Of a DNA stretch of 64,000 nt, positions 10,545 to 20,598 are shown piece after piece; the stretch's first letter is position 1; the number at the start of each line of letters is the position of its first letter. The stretch lies in NCBI RefSeq assembly GCF_029784155.1, contig NC_073691.1, positions 137,149,409 to 137,213,408 of the forward strand. Direction: 5' to 3'. Source of the stretch: Uranotaenia lowii. Its lineage: Eukaryota > Arthropoda > Insecta > Diptera > Culicidae. The notes below the pieces were generated by a model. That model was not told the DNA's origin. It saw only the letters and a program-made list of their open reading frames with translations, and did not search any database. The position numbers and the translations under genes are program-made.

Positions 10545-12220
10545 ATATGTACATTAGACTAAGTCGATTCTCGTCATTTTCGAATTTCTCAAGCCCTGAG
10601 GTCTTAAAAGCTTCGTTTTGGTTCAAAACTCATCCATGATTGTCGCTGAATTTTTTAGTAACGTCTCCCCATTCTCTGCTACTCCTAGCTTTTGGATGAT
10701 TTAAAATTGATTATTATTTCAGCATTCGCTCTAATTCTTAGCAAACAGTGTTCCATCAATCTCGATTGATTTCGTACTACATGATAAATTCCCGATGAAA
10801 ACGTCGAACCTGTGGATCGAATCCAGCATCACCGCGAAGTTTCACCTGATATACCGGTTTCGTTGCGATTTGCTCCTCGAATCGAAACGCAGCCGCAGCC
10901 GCATTGCAAGCTCATTTTTCAACGATTGTTTTAACATTTTAACAACGTGTCGGTTGATTTTCTTTGAACAAGAAGTAATTTAGATGATCAAACTGTTATT
11001 ATTTCACACCATTGGAAATCACGCGGATGCAGAATTTTAAATGAGCTGTATGATTATATGGTACGCAGAACGAGAGGCAAAAAATATAAAGAAAAAAATC
11101 TTTACACAACCCGAAAGTGGACGCTGCTGCTGCCGGAGCTTCTTGGCCGCGCCGTTCGTTTGGTACCGGAGGTGTCCTTTACTGTGGCAAGGGCACCTCG
11201 GGGATCTATAAAAAACTACTGCCATTCCTCTCTCGGAAGGGGACCTGGATCGAAGTCACGCGGCATCACGGCTGCCGAGGATTCGCGATAATAACGTCGA
11301 TGATTGCAGCAAGGTTGCGGTTGAATTTCTTGCGGTTAAATTTCTGATGGATGCGTTCTTTCCACGTGTTTTTTTTCACTCCACTGGTGTAAATATTGAT
11401 TTAAAGAATGTTTTGCGTGAAGAACCAGTTTTTCGTTTACATTCAAGTCTATTTTTAAGTAATTTAAAATAATCAGTGAGATGTTCAACATTTTGATAAA
11501 AAAATATATTAAAACTAATAACTATTAGTTAAAATGGCTTTCATTGGCATTGATTTACTGAACCACCCTTTGCACACTTTATTGTAAGGTTTTGGCAATA
11601 TTTCGGGGAGGAGGGCCGAGGGACAGGATTATGTCATAGCATCCTATAGGTTTCCCTTAGATTTTGGCGACATCACACTAGCGTCAAATAAGGGTTAACG
11701 TGTTGGGGTCCAACCTCTAGTTTAAACACTTTTCACGCACACTCGTACACTTGTGCAATTTACATTACCGTTTACAATGTAAACACAATCATGGTGTGAG
11801 TGAACTGACCCAGCAAACATAAATTGCAACTAATTATGAAAAAAATAATACATAACATTAAGTGCCCGGGCTTCAACAATATTTTTAAAAAAAATTCATG
11901 AATAGTTGATTTATAAGAGAGCTAGATGAGGTGGCCCAAAAAAGGTCCGCTGTTTCAAAATAAGTCCCTATTCGAAAAAATTATAATAACCAATGATCCC
12001 GATCAAGGTCGGTAATATTAAGTCAATTTCGTTCGATTCGATCGATGTCTAGTAGTCAATATCGTCGGAGGAATATCAAAGTCGTCTACAAATTGAATGA
12101 CCTAGCTACAATGTCAGTCAAGCAGCAATGTCATTATTGAATGCCATTTTTGTAAACCCACTCGCCTCACACAAAACGTCATCATTCTTTGTATGGCTGC
12201 GTTGAAGAGATTTGACCAGT
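10545..12220. other. No gene recognised
   Basis: Mixed sequence with short open frames. The GC-richer part at 11117-11347 reads open for 76 codons but matches no family I know. Confidence 0.3.
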
Positions 12221-12407
12221 GGGACCAAAATGGCGGTTCGGCGTCTTATGGCTTGTAACACTTAACTTGCTTGTGTGTTCTGGATATATCGTTCGCTTTG
12301 GTCTTCACGGTTTTGTAGTACTTTTGAAAGTGAGCCAGCAAAAGGTAGTCGCCTTTGACCGGCCTTGAACTAAGAGGTCAGGTCATTGCTCTCCCGTTGT
12401 TACGAAC

Positions 12408-12447
12408 ATGATCGCTGTTCGTCATCTCTTCCGGCGTCATGGCTGCG
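12408..12447 (+). CDS. Possible 5' coding exon split by the Gypsy insertion (part 1)
   Basis: An ATG at 12408 in the context GAACATG opens a frame of 13 codons plus one base up to the Gypsy 3' LTR. With one copy of the TGCG target duplication removed, the frame continues without a stop from 24649 to a TGA at 24735-24737, 42 codons in all. The predicted peptide is rich in Arg, Ser, Leu and Ala with no Asp or Glu, as in mitochondrial targeting presequences. A CCAAAATGGCGG motif (12225-12236), YY1/Pho-like and also a good start context for an 11-codon upstream frame, lies just 5'. A true exon would splice before the TGA. No homologue is recognised; this may be chance. Confidence 0.25.
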
Positions 12448-14641
12448 TGCAACGGGAGGCAGTCGGGCGTGGGTGTAATCGAGGTGCTTAGCGGATGATT
12501 TAAATGCGCCACTCCGAAGAGATCATCCCCCTGTTTGGTGCGTGCCCGGCTAAGAGACCCATCAATAGGGTGGGTGTATTCTGTCTGGCCCTTGATTACC
12601 GATCACCCTACCGTTCCTCAATCCGTTGACCCTCAATCAAATATCCCCAAATAATTACCGGAGAAAACCAAGATAAGAAGACAAATCCTAAGTTGGTCCC
12701 GAAAATACTAACTAAATAAGAAAACAAGTTCCTTAGACTTTCTTCAACCGACCCACTTTCCCCGTACAAGTTTGCTAAGATAGCGTAGAAGGCAGGAAAG
12801 GGGCGAAAAAAAACAACGGAAGTCAACCTAGACTTCCAGTAAAAGAATTACGGAACCGGAAAAAACGATGTCTTCAACACTCCAACAAAAGTCACGGTAA
12901 GTCACCAAAGAAAAACTACATCAAATGTTCTTCATAAACGAGCTCTATTAGCCATAAAAAGATGATGATGGTTTTGGTTGTTAGTGGGGGTTTTACATTT
13001 TGGTTTTCGGGATTTTCCTACTCTGCTACCTTACATTTCATTTGGGTGATTTCCCCTCTAACGCTCAGCGCTCGCAAGCGCTGTCTGGCTATTTGGTTTC
13101 CCTCAGAATTTGTTAGGAGTGCAGTTTGAAACGTTTACTTGGCCATCGAATTATTCCTAGGAAATTCTCATTTAATTCATGTGTGCAATTTGGGGTTTGG
13201 TTTGTTTGGGTTGATTGGTTGGTTGTTGGTGATAATTATCGAATTCCAATCATCATCATGTGCGCGCGCACGCCTCAACCATGCTGCTCTTAATTGTTGA
13301 GCATATAAAAATAAAAGTTCTCAAAAATCTGGATTCGAACTCGTGACCTCGAGGTTACTGGGGTAACGAGTGCTTAAGCACTGACCGAACCAACTGAGCT
13401 GTGGTGGCAGGCTTGAGAATGGGAGGCTGCAGACGAATCTATATGGGAGAGGAATACATGACGAAGGGGTTCAATTTTTTGCTGAGTACTCACTCGGTTG
13501 GCTGCTCAAACCTGTTATTTTCCGGAAGTTGGATGGTTTTCCGGAAAAGTTGCCCTGGGTTCTCCAATAGGGTGGAACAATTACTCCTGGGTGGCCGTCG
13601 CGCGTATGCCGTTTCGCCGATCTACGGTATGCTCGTCGGTCGAAACGTACCACGAGTTGTTGGGTGGTTTGATGATGGCGTACGCTCAGCGTGATCCTTT
13701 CCTTGAACCGTCGTGTTCGGGGTGTAGGTAGATCGATTCCTCCGGCAATCTATTTTCGGAATTCGATTTAGAAAAAAAATACCCAATATGCACAATATCG
13801 ACAAACCAATTACCCGTTTTCAATATCTGAATTGCACTAAATCAACTAACTGCACTTTTATTTGCACTCGGAGGGATCTGAAGGAAAATAGCAACTTTAG
13901 TTAAATTGTTGAAAACGTGGTTTCTTCAATTTCTTTAGTACCTTTTTGTACTATATTACGCGCGAAATACAAATTTAACCGATCCTGCCTACTTCACAGT
14001 CGAAGGAAAAGTGGTCAAGGGATCGCATTAGCCGTCAGATCAAATGAGCTATTGATCTTCGGGACCGGAATTGCGTAATTAATAGCGAACTAATAATTCC
14101 GAAATTTCCCGAAGAAAATGTCTTCTTACCCAAACCTTTCCCTTTCATACATCCGAGGGTTCGTTCTCGGGTGTAAGAGTTCGGGTGGAGCGATATCGAA
14201 AACCTCGGTACACCAATACAATCATACTATCCCCGTGATGGGGTTAATGACCGGGCAAGCACCAATCAGCTGGTGATTACAGGCTTCATCCAAACATGCG
14301 CTAAGCGATCACACCCCAGTTGCAGAAAAAAAATATCTCATTTAAATGCCCGTTCCTTGGTGACGTCATACCTGGAATTCCCTTGGGCGGTGGGGTTTAC
14401 GTCATTGAGTGACTCGCAAGAAGAGCGGATTTGGGTTTCCCTAAAGATTTATATGACGTCACTGAGCGACTGGTGTTGCGAAGCGCAAACTCTCTGAGTA
14501 GTCGCAATCTAAAAATAGCTGAGAGCGTGCTAGGGATGCTCAAGCAAAATGAACCGAAAAATCGATACTTTATCGATACAATTTTATGAGTGCTAGGGGT
14601 GTTTAGGTAAAATAAGTTTCCGCAAAATCGATACTGCTACA
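12448..14641 (-). repeat. Gypsy 3' LTR
   Basis: In element orientation it begins TGTAGCAG and ends CCCGTTGCA, giving TG...CA ends. It contains a CRE/TATA promoter-like cluster near 14397-14461, a TTTATT (AATAAA on the coding strand) near 13857, a tRNA-like segment at 13331-13404, and a 12-bp alternating GTGCGCGCGCAC at 13260-13271. The bases just outside (14642-14653) read GTGAGGAATGA in element sense, a modest polypurine tract. Confidence 0.93.
13331..13404 (-). other. tRNA-like segment with Pol III boxes inside the LTR
   Basis: On the element's strand, CAGCTCAGTTGG (13390-13401) resembles box A and AGTTCGAATCC (13331-13341) box B, about 50 bases apart as in tRNA genes. Between them are self-pairing blocks AGTGCTTAAGCACT and GTTAC-CCCA-GTAAC. 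Acceptor and T stems do not pair properly, so it is not a working tRNA but could be a captured SINE or tRNA head. The second LTR has the same segment at 23334-23407. Confidence 0.5.
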
Positions 14642-17068
14642 TCATTCCTCACTAAATTTTCGAAAATTTGATTGGAAAATACAAAGTATTTATCCAATCA
14701 AATTTTCGAAGGTCAAATGTAACGTAGTTTTCAATGAAATATTTTAGTTTCCGGGGTCATATAGTATCATCACCAATAAATTGGCTCCTTCTCAATTTGC
14801 AGGAAGTAAAAGAATTATTACTCCTGTTACTGACCGTCAACGTATATTTCAACTCTGGTCTCCAGCGGATCTAAAACATTTAATGCAAACTGATTACTTG
14901 ACCTAATGAGACTCAAAAAAAGATTACTTAATAAGCAACTGTTGAATAACTTTCCATTCGAACAAAATCTAAAAACGGTACTTCGAAGCTTGCAAACGGT
15001 AATTGATGACAATTGGTAATTATGCATGAAATTAACTGATGAACGGAAGCCATAGTTGATTGATGATCACAACAAAAAAAGTCCTATCTTTGACACTGAA
15101 AACCTAGCTGAGAAATTAACTCTAACCCTCAATAGAAAATATCGAGAAAAACCGAATTGTATTTTCTCAACTAGAAACAGCCTAGTGCAAAATAAAAAAA
15201 TCAACGCAGTTAGAATTTTAACCTCAAATATTGATTCGAGAAACAAAAAATATAAACATACGTTCATCTTGAAAACCATTTCGAATTACTATCTCGAACA
15301 TATTCAAGTAACGTTCTTCAAAATTTGGTTCACCTGCAAAAAAAAATATCGATAACATTATAACATGTGCATCCCTAATCCTGTACTCCCTTTCTCGTTC
15401 AACAGTCAATCTCAGGCACTCATTTGTCACCAAAACCGGAGATGGGAGAGCGATTTGTCCAAAAGTAAACAAACCGATAGTCTAATCGTTCGCGTGTGAT
15501 TCGAAGTTCATCAAAAAGTGATGAAAATGTTTAAAAAACGGCGTGAAATCATCTTGTTGTCATCCGGGAACTGCGAGGATAGTCGATTTACTTCGTTCCT
15601 CCTAATCATTGTAAGTGAAAAGAACTTTTTTTCTATCTTTTCAGCGGAAAACCTTCCGAGGCGAGCGATGACGTCACGACTGCGGGAACTTAACCAAAAT
15701 ATTGCAACTGACTGGATCGGAAAAAAAACTAATGCGCTGGAAGTAAACGGGTGAAATTGAACCTACTAGAATAACGGAATTGGACCTAACTTTGAAGAAA
15801 CCTGTCTGCGAATTCAACAACTAAAATAAAAAAAGGTAATTAAGGTCTAATTTAACAAAAAAAAAAAATAATACTGTAACTGTACAAAACTAATCCTAAT
15901 TTCTAGTCTTTTAGCTCTCCACTGGCCCAGCCAAGCAAGACCAAGGAAATGCTAAAAATGGATATCGGGTGAAAAAAGGACGGAAAAAAAACCTATGTAC
16001 AACGACTATGGAAGTGTACCCCATAAAAATCGTGAGTTTATCTTATTCTAATCCTAACCCTAGTACTTAATGAAAACTACTAATACTAAATTTAAGTTCA
16101 GGCCCGATCGTAGGAATCAAAATGAAAAAAAAACTAACAACTAACTAACAAAAATATTTACAAAAAGTATTTACATGCCTCTAAGAAAGGCTCAAGACAT
16201 TTGTTTGAAGCTGAATTCGCTTTTCTACGGATGTTAAGCTTTTGCTATTCCGCTCCCAATCATCTGACACGTTCAGTATCTCATCCTCGCTTCATTCAAT
16301 TTCTCAATTTCTCCTGGGATTGACGCTCGCTTTTCACGGTCGTGGATAGTTCCACTACTTTTCCCAGGTCATAGCTTAATCCCATTTAATTTCGAGACGT
16401 ACATACTTTATCGGAATCAACGATATCCAATCGGTCATCTGAATGATTGCTTCCTAGCGTAAGCTTCCTAACGTCTGAATCGTTGATTTTGTTCTGTTTT
16501 CTAATGTGGCCTGAGACAATTTTGATTTCTCTAAGGTCTACAACAGTTGAACAAGTTTCTTGGGTCGGGTGCCAAATAGCTTCTCATCCTTTCTTCTCTT
16601 CTACGTGAAATATGTCCATGGTTAAGCTCGCTCTTAATTAATGGAAGATCACTTTTCAAAATGAATCAATTTAGCTGAAGATCACAAAAGTTCTCTACTG
16701 CCAAGTTGCCAAATCTTGAAAAGCTCTCCCTCAGACTTGCATATCCCTATTTCTCCAAATTCGTCGGATTTCGCGGCGTGATTTTTCATGCAAGCAGAGG
16801 AGCTCTTTCACCCTGGAATCGTCGAGCTTGGGAAAGGTGATTCTACTTCAATGCTTGTCGCAGTACTGTGTCTGTCAGGTCATCACTTAAACCACTTCAA
16901 TAGTTACAAGAATTCTACTTGCATCGGAATCAACGAAGACTATTGGTGGATCCAAGTGGCTTGTTACTGTGTAGATTACCTCTATGGCATTTTAATGATC
17001 TAGAAGATTCTTGGTCCTTTTTTTTTTTTTTCTAAAAAAAAAACTACATAGCTGGGAAAAAATGAAAT
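14642..17068 (-). other. Non-coding region between pol and 3' LTR, with a long hairpin
   Basis: There is no substantial open frame on the element strand, so no env. A perfect 16-bp stem, CGAAAATTTGATTGGA (14661-14676) and its inverse (14693-14708), encloses a 16-base loop that can itself pair (ATAC/GTAT); it lies only 20 bases from the LTR. Poly(A)/poly(T) runs near 15857 and 17020 are the only other features. Confidence 0.6.
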
Positions 17069-20000
17069 TTACGAGTCAGTGTGCAATTTTTTCATTTGGT
17101 TTGCAAAGTAAACACCGAGGCGCTTCCCTTGGCAGTCTTCGAGTTCGTAAGTGTGGGAACCCAACACTTTTCTAACCACACATGGTTCAAATTTTGGTGC
17201 AAGTTTCCTGCAAAAACCCTTAGCTTTATCGGACAGTTCGAAGGTCTTTTTCAGGACTTTTTCGCCCGCAATGAATCGAGGGCAGTTTTCATTTGACCGT
17301 AAGTTGTACGTTTTTTCATGGCGTTTGTAGGCAGCAGTTAAGTTTTCGCGAACCTCCTCGAACAGCTTCTGGCGATCTTTCGACACACTTTCGTCAGTGC
17401 GTTCTTCCCCTTGGACCTTGTCTCGTATTTGGGCGTACTCCCTCCCATCGGATATTTGATTTCGACCAAATACTACAAAATACGGACTGTATTTTGTTGA
17501 ATTGTGCACTGCGGTCCGGATGGCATTGGCTATCGCCTGGATGTCATCTGCCCAGTGTTTGTGCTCTTTTTTAAGAGTCGCTCTAATCGCTGTGGTTATC
17601 ACGCGATTAACCCGCTCTGTGTTGTTTACCTGTGGGTGGTAGGCGGGTGTTAACCAGTGGTTTACGTGGTACTCTTTCAACAAATCGGTGAAGGTTTTGG
17701 ATGTAAACTGTGTTCCGTTATCCGTTAAAATAATTTCCGGTACCCCGAATAGACGAAAAATCATATTTTCTACAAATTCCGATAGCGGACCAGCTTTTGC
17801 TTCTCGGAACGGTTGCACTAAGACGAATTTAGAGAAAACATCGGTCGCAACTAATAAGCATGTTGCTCGGTTTTTGCCGGAAGCCGGAAGTGGACCAACG
17901 AAATCCAGTGTTACAAACTGCCAAGGATATTCGACTGGCTTCTGCGAACCCATGGGTGGAGTGGTGTTGATGTTCACTGCTTTGCTAGTTTGACACGCTA
18001 AGCACTGCCTACAGAACTTTCGGACTTCTGCGTTCATTTTAGGCCAGTGATAACGTTCTTTTAGCGCAGCCAGTGTTTTTTCGTAGCCAAAATGTCCCTT
18101 TTCGTGCTCCTGCTGGATTAGGTCTTTCCTTTCCGAAGATGGTGGATAACGTTTCCAAGTGAATCGTGGATCCGTCTGGTGATTTGACGACTTCACGTAC
18201 TTCCATATCTCCCCGTTGATAACGCGAAAATCGTGATATTTTCCTGGGTTGAATGTAACGTCTTTTACAAGTTCCTGGTACTCAACATCTGATTCAAGGG
18301 ATAGTGCGTCAATCGATCGCGACAAACAATCGGCGGTAATATTATTTTTGCCCTTGCGATATTCAAGTTCGATGTCGAATGACTGGATCCGAAGAGCCCA
18401 TCGAAGGAGTTTTGAATTCCCCGATTCCGCGCCAATTTTAAACAACCAGAGAAGGCTCCGTGCGTCGGTGACTACTTTGAACCGTGTGCCTTCTACATAG
18501 TGTTTAAAATTGTCGATCGCAAGGAGGACACCCAAACACTCCTTCTCCACAGCCGAATATTTGCGCTGAGTTGCGCTCAGTTTCTTGCTGAAATATCCGA
18601 TAACTCGTGTCTCGCCTTCCTGCATTTGAACTAACGCAGCTCCGACCGCGTTGTCCGAAGCATCCGATTCGATCATAAATTGCTTCTCAAAATCGGGATT
18701 TGCAAGTACAGGTGCTGAAGTCAAAACTGTTTTCAATTCTTGAAAAGATAGCTCTGCCTCTGGGGTCCAAGAAAACTTCTTCTCCTTCTTCAACAGGTCG
18801 GTGATATTGGCTGTTATCCTGCTGTAATTAGGGATAAACCTTTGGTAAAACCCAGCAAGTCCCATTAAGCGACGAACGTCTTTTACGGATTTCGGTCTGG
18901 CGTAATTTAAAATCGGTTGAATTCTTGACTGGTCGATTTGAACCCCATGTTCCGTGAGTAAGTACCCCAGGTACATGACCTGTTTCCTACAAAAACGTGA
19001 TTTTTCTAGAGAAATGGTTAGACCAGCGTTTCTCAGTCGCTTTGCAACTTCTCGCAATAATCTTAAATGGTCGGTTAGAGTTTTGGTAGCAATCACTATG
19101 TCGTCTAAATAGACGAACACCTGAGGTTGTAGGTCGAACCCTAAAGCCTTGCCCATTAGGCGACACATGGTAAATGGTGCATTCGTTACCCCAAAAGGAC
19201 ACACCTTGAATCGAAACAACCCTTTAGACGTCCGGAAGGCTGTGTAATTTCGACTTTCTTCCTTGAGGGGTATCTGAAAATACGCATCCTTCAGGTCGAT
19301 TATCGAAAAAAATTTGGCCGATTCTAAACGATGAAAAATGTCCTGCATATTTTGCATCGGGTAAGAGTCCTTGATGGTCATCGAGTTGATCCTCCTCGAG
19401 TCCAGGCATACTCGGATTTTCCCGTTAGATTTACGGACCGGAACCAAAGGATTGGTCCACTCGCTGTAACACTCCTCAATTGCCCCCAGCTCCTTGAATC
19501 GTTCGATCTCTGCATCTATTTCTCGCTGGATGTAAGGAGAACATTTGTAGATGGGCTGATTCCTTGGCTTTGCGTCGTCCTTGAGTATGATTTCATGCTC
19601 GATGAGATGGGTTCGTCCGAGTTTTCCCGGGGCTGTAAACTCGAAGTCTTTTACTGCTTCAATCAACTCGCATCTTTCGTGGTCTGACAGATCGTGCTCC
19701 GTCTCGATGTTCTCCGGCACAGGTTCTTCTGGCGGATCAAACGTCGGCACGTCCAACGTTTTATCTGGCTCATTCTGGGTTAGTTTTGGAAGTTCGCCAG
19801 ATGGTTCAATATTGAAACAGATCAGAGCGTCTGTCACCGCATTTAAGGTTTCAATCGTCTCCGGTCCGTTTCCAATATCAATCATAGGACGAATTCCAAA
19901 ACTTTCCCAGAAATCCGCTCCTAGAATGAGTTTTCTGGAAATTTGTGGTACAATAAGCGTTGGTATGATCTTAGTAATTTCCTTGTACTTATATGGCAAA

Positions 20001-20305
20001 TTTAGATACCCTAAACAACGATACTCAGTCCCATCTGCTGTGCTGACTCGAACGGCCGCCGGAAGAATTTTCAGGCCATATTTTTCTGCCATTTCCGAAG
20101 AGTTCGTTACGCTGATGGCAGCGCCTGAATCCAGCAAAGCATCGATTTCCGTATCGAAAACATGGACTCGAATGTGAGGACATTTGCTAGGGTTTATGCG
20201 AATGTGGTGGATTTTAAAAAGTGGGTCAAATTCTTGTGTTTTGGGAACGATTTTATCTTTAGGAGTGCTAACATTCCCACTTCGACACCCCTTCTCTAGT
20301 TTCCC
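17069..20305 (-). CDS. pol: Gypsy pol polyprotein (PR-RT-RH-INT)
   Basis: Encodes the replication enzymes of the element. The frame is entered from the upstream zinc-knuckle frame at a GGGAAAC heptamer (20299-20305) and runs to the stop at 17069. Counting residues from the codon before the protease site: protease LDSGA 2-6; reverse transcriptase about 225-400 with VYLDD near 342-346; RNase H with DASDNAVGAAL near 492; integrase zinc finger (H-x4-H...C-x2-C) about 678-715; integrase core with D near 743, TDNGTQF near 805 and an N-x-x-E near 839-842 (D,D35E spacing). The C-terminal part resembles the GPY/F-type integrase tail. I see no internal stop, so this part looks functional. The ribosome probably reaches it only by frameshifting. 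Confidence 0.93.
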   Translation of the reverse strand, partial: GKLEKGCRSGNVSTPKDKIVPKTQEFDPLFKIHHIRINPSKCPHIRVHVFDTEIDALLDSGAAISVTNSSEMAEKYGLKILPAAVRVSTADGTEYRCLGYLNLPYKYKEITKIIPTLIVPQISRKLILGADFWESFGIRPMIDIGNGPETIETLNAVTDALICFNIEPSGELPKLTQNEPDKTLDVPTFDPPEEPVPENIETEHDLSDHERCELIEAVKDFEFTAPGKLGRTHLIEHEIILKDDAKPRNQPIYKCSPYIQREIDAEIERFKELGAIEECYSEWTNPLVPVRKSNGKIRVCLDSRRINSMTIKDSYPMQNMQDIFHRLESAKFFSIIDLKDAYFQIPLKEESRNYTAFRTSKGLFRFKVCPFGVTNAPFTMCRLMGKALGFDLQPQVFVYLDDIVIATKTLTDHLRLLREVAKRLRNAGLTISLEKSRFCRKQVMYLGYLLTEHGVQIDQSRIQPILNYARPKSVKDVRRLMGLAGFYQRFIPNYSRITANITDLLKKEKKFSWTPEAELSFQELKTVLTSAPVLANPDFEKQFMIESDASDNAVGAALVQMQEGETRVIGYFSKKLSATQRKYSAVEKECLGVLLAIDNFKHYVEGTRFKVVTDARSLLWLFKIGAESGNSKLLRWALRIQSFDIELEYRKGKNNITADCLSRSIDALSLESDVEYQELVKDVTFNPGKYHDFRVINGEIWKYVKSSNHQTDPRFTWKRYPPSSERKDLIQQEHEKGHFGYEKTLAALKERYHWPKMNAEVRKFCRQCLACQTSKAVNINTTPPMGSQKPVEYPWQFVTLDFVGPLPASGKNRATCLLVATDVFSKFVLVQPFREAKAGPLSEFVENMIFRLFGVPEIILTDNGTQFTSKTFTDLLKEYHVNHWLTPAYHPQVNNTERVNRVITTAIRATLKKEHKHWADDIQAIANAIRTAVHNSTKYSPYFVVFGRNQISDGREYAQIRDKVQGEERTDESVSKDRQKLFEEVRENLTAAYKRHEKTYNLRSNENCPRFIAGEKVLKKTFELSDKAKGFCRKLAPKFEPCVVRKVLGSHTYELEDCQGKRLGVYFANQMKKLHTDS
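20262..20305 (-). promoter_or_regulatory. Programmed -1 frameshift signal (GGGAAAC + stem)
   Basis: On the minus strand the zinc-knuckle frame ends CAG GGA AAC TAG. G GGA AAC is a classic X XXY YYZ slippery heptamer; slipping back one base gives GGG AAA CTA, exactly the pol frame. After a 7-base spacer, GGGGTG (20291-20286) can pair with CACTCC (20267-20262) across an 18-base loop. Heptamer, frame arithmetic and stop are read directly; function of the stem is inferred. Confidence 0.75.
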
Positions 20306-20598
20306 TGCTGAAATCTACTATTTGAGCCGTATCCGGTCCTTGAACATCGCTCACAAGAACGGATGGTTCGCCCAAGGTTTCCACAACCGTAGCAGAATAT
20401 TACTCTCGGTTTGGAGCAATCTCTCCACCCATGACCTTCTTGGTGACAATTCCAACAGGCCGATGCTGTGGGTAAATTATTGTTTGAAAACTGTTGTTGT
20501 CGCGGCTGCTGTAGTTGGTTTGTTTGCTGATTGATTTTTGATTGGTCCTGGACTTTATCGGATGATGTTTGAGTTCTCTGATTATTAGGAAAGTACAT
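20296..20598 (-). CDS. Gypsy nucleocapsid (zinc-knuckle) frame
   Basis: This 100-codon frame (open from about 20645) carries a Gln/Asn-rich stretch and two zinc knuckles. The first is a full C-x2-C-x4-H-x4-C (CWNCHQEGHGWRDC). The second, CYGCGNLGRTIRSC, has Arg at the His position. It normally forms the RNA-binding end of Gag, but here is one base out of phase with the upstream gag frame, overlapping it at 20585-20645. Either a 1-bp indel has separated it or a second shift operates. It ends at TAG (20296-20298), immediately after the slippery site leading into pol. Confidence 0.8.
   Translation of the reverse strand: MYFPNNQRTQTSSDKVQDQSKINQQTNQLQQPRQQQFSNNNLPTASACWNCHQEGHGWRDCSKPRVIFCYGCGNLGRTIRSCERCSRTGYGSNSRFQQGN

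Noticed and set aside
11058..11347. Two overlapping plus-strand frames as an exon
   Set aside because: Both phases are open over the same bases and no domain or clear splice sites support either.
13260..13271. GTGCGCGCGCAC as a Z-DNA regulatory element
   Set aside because: Only 12 bp of alternating sequence; too short to claim a role.
14642..17068. env gene in the Gypsy element
   Set aside because: No long frame on the element strand between pol and the 3' LTR, and no signal peptide or membrane anchor seen.
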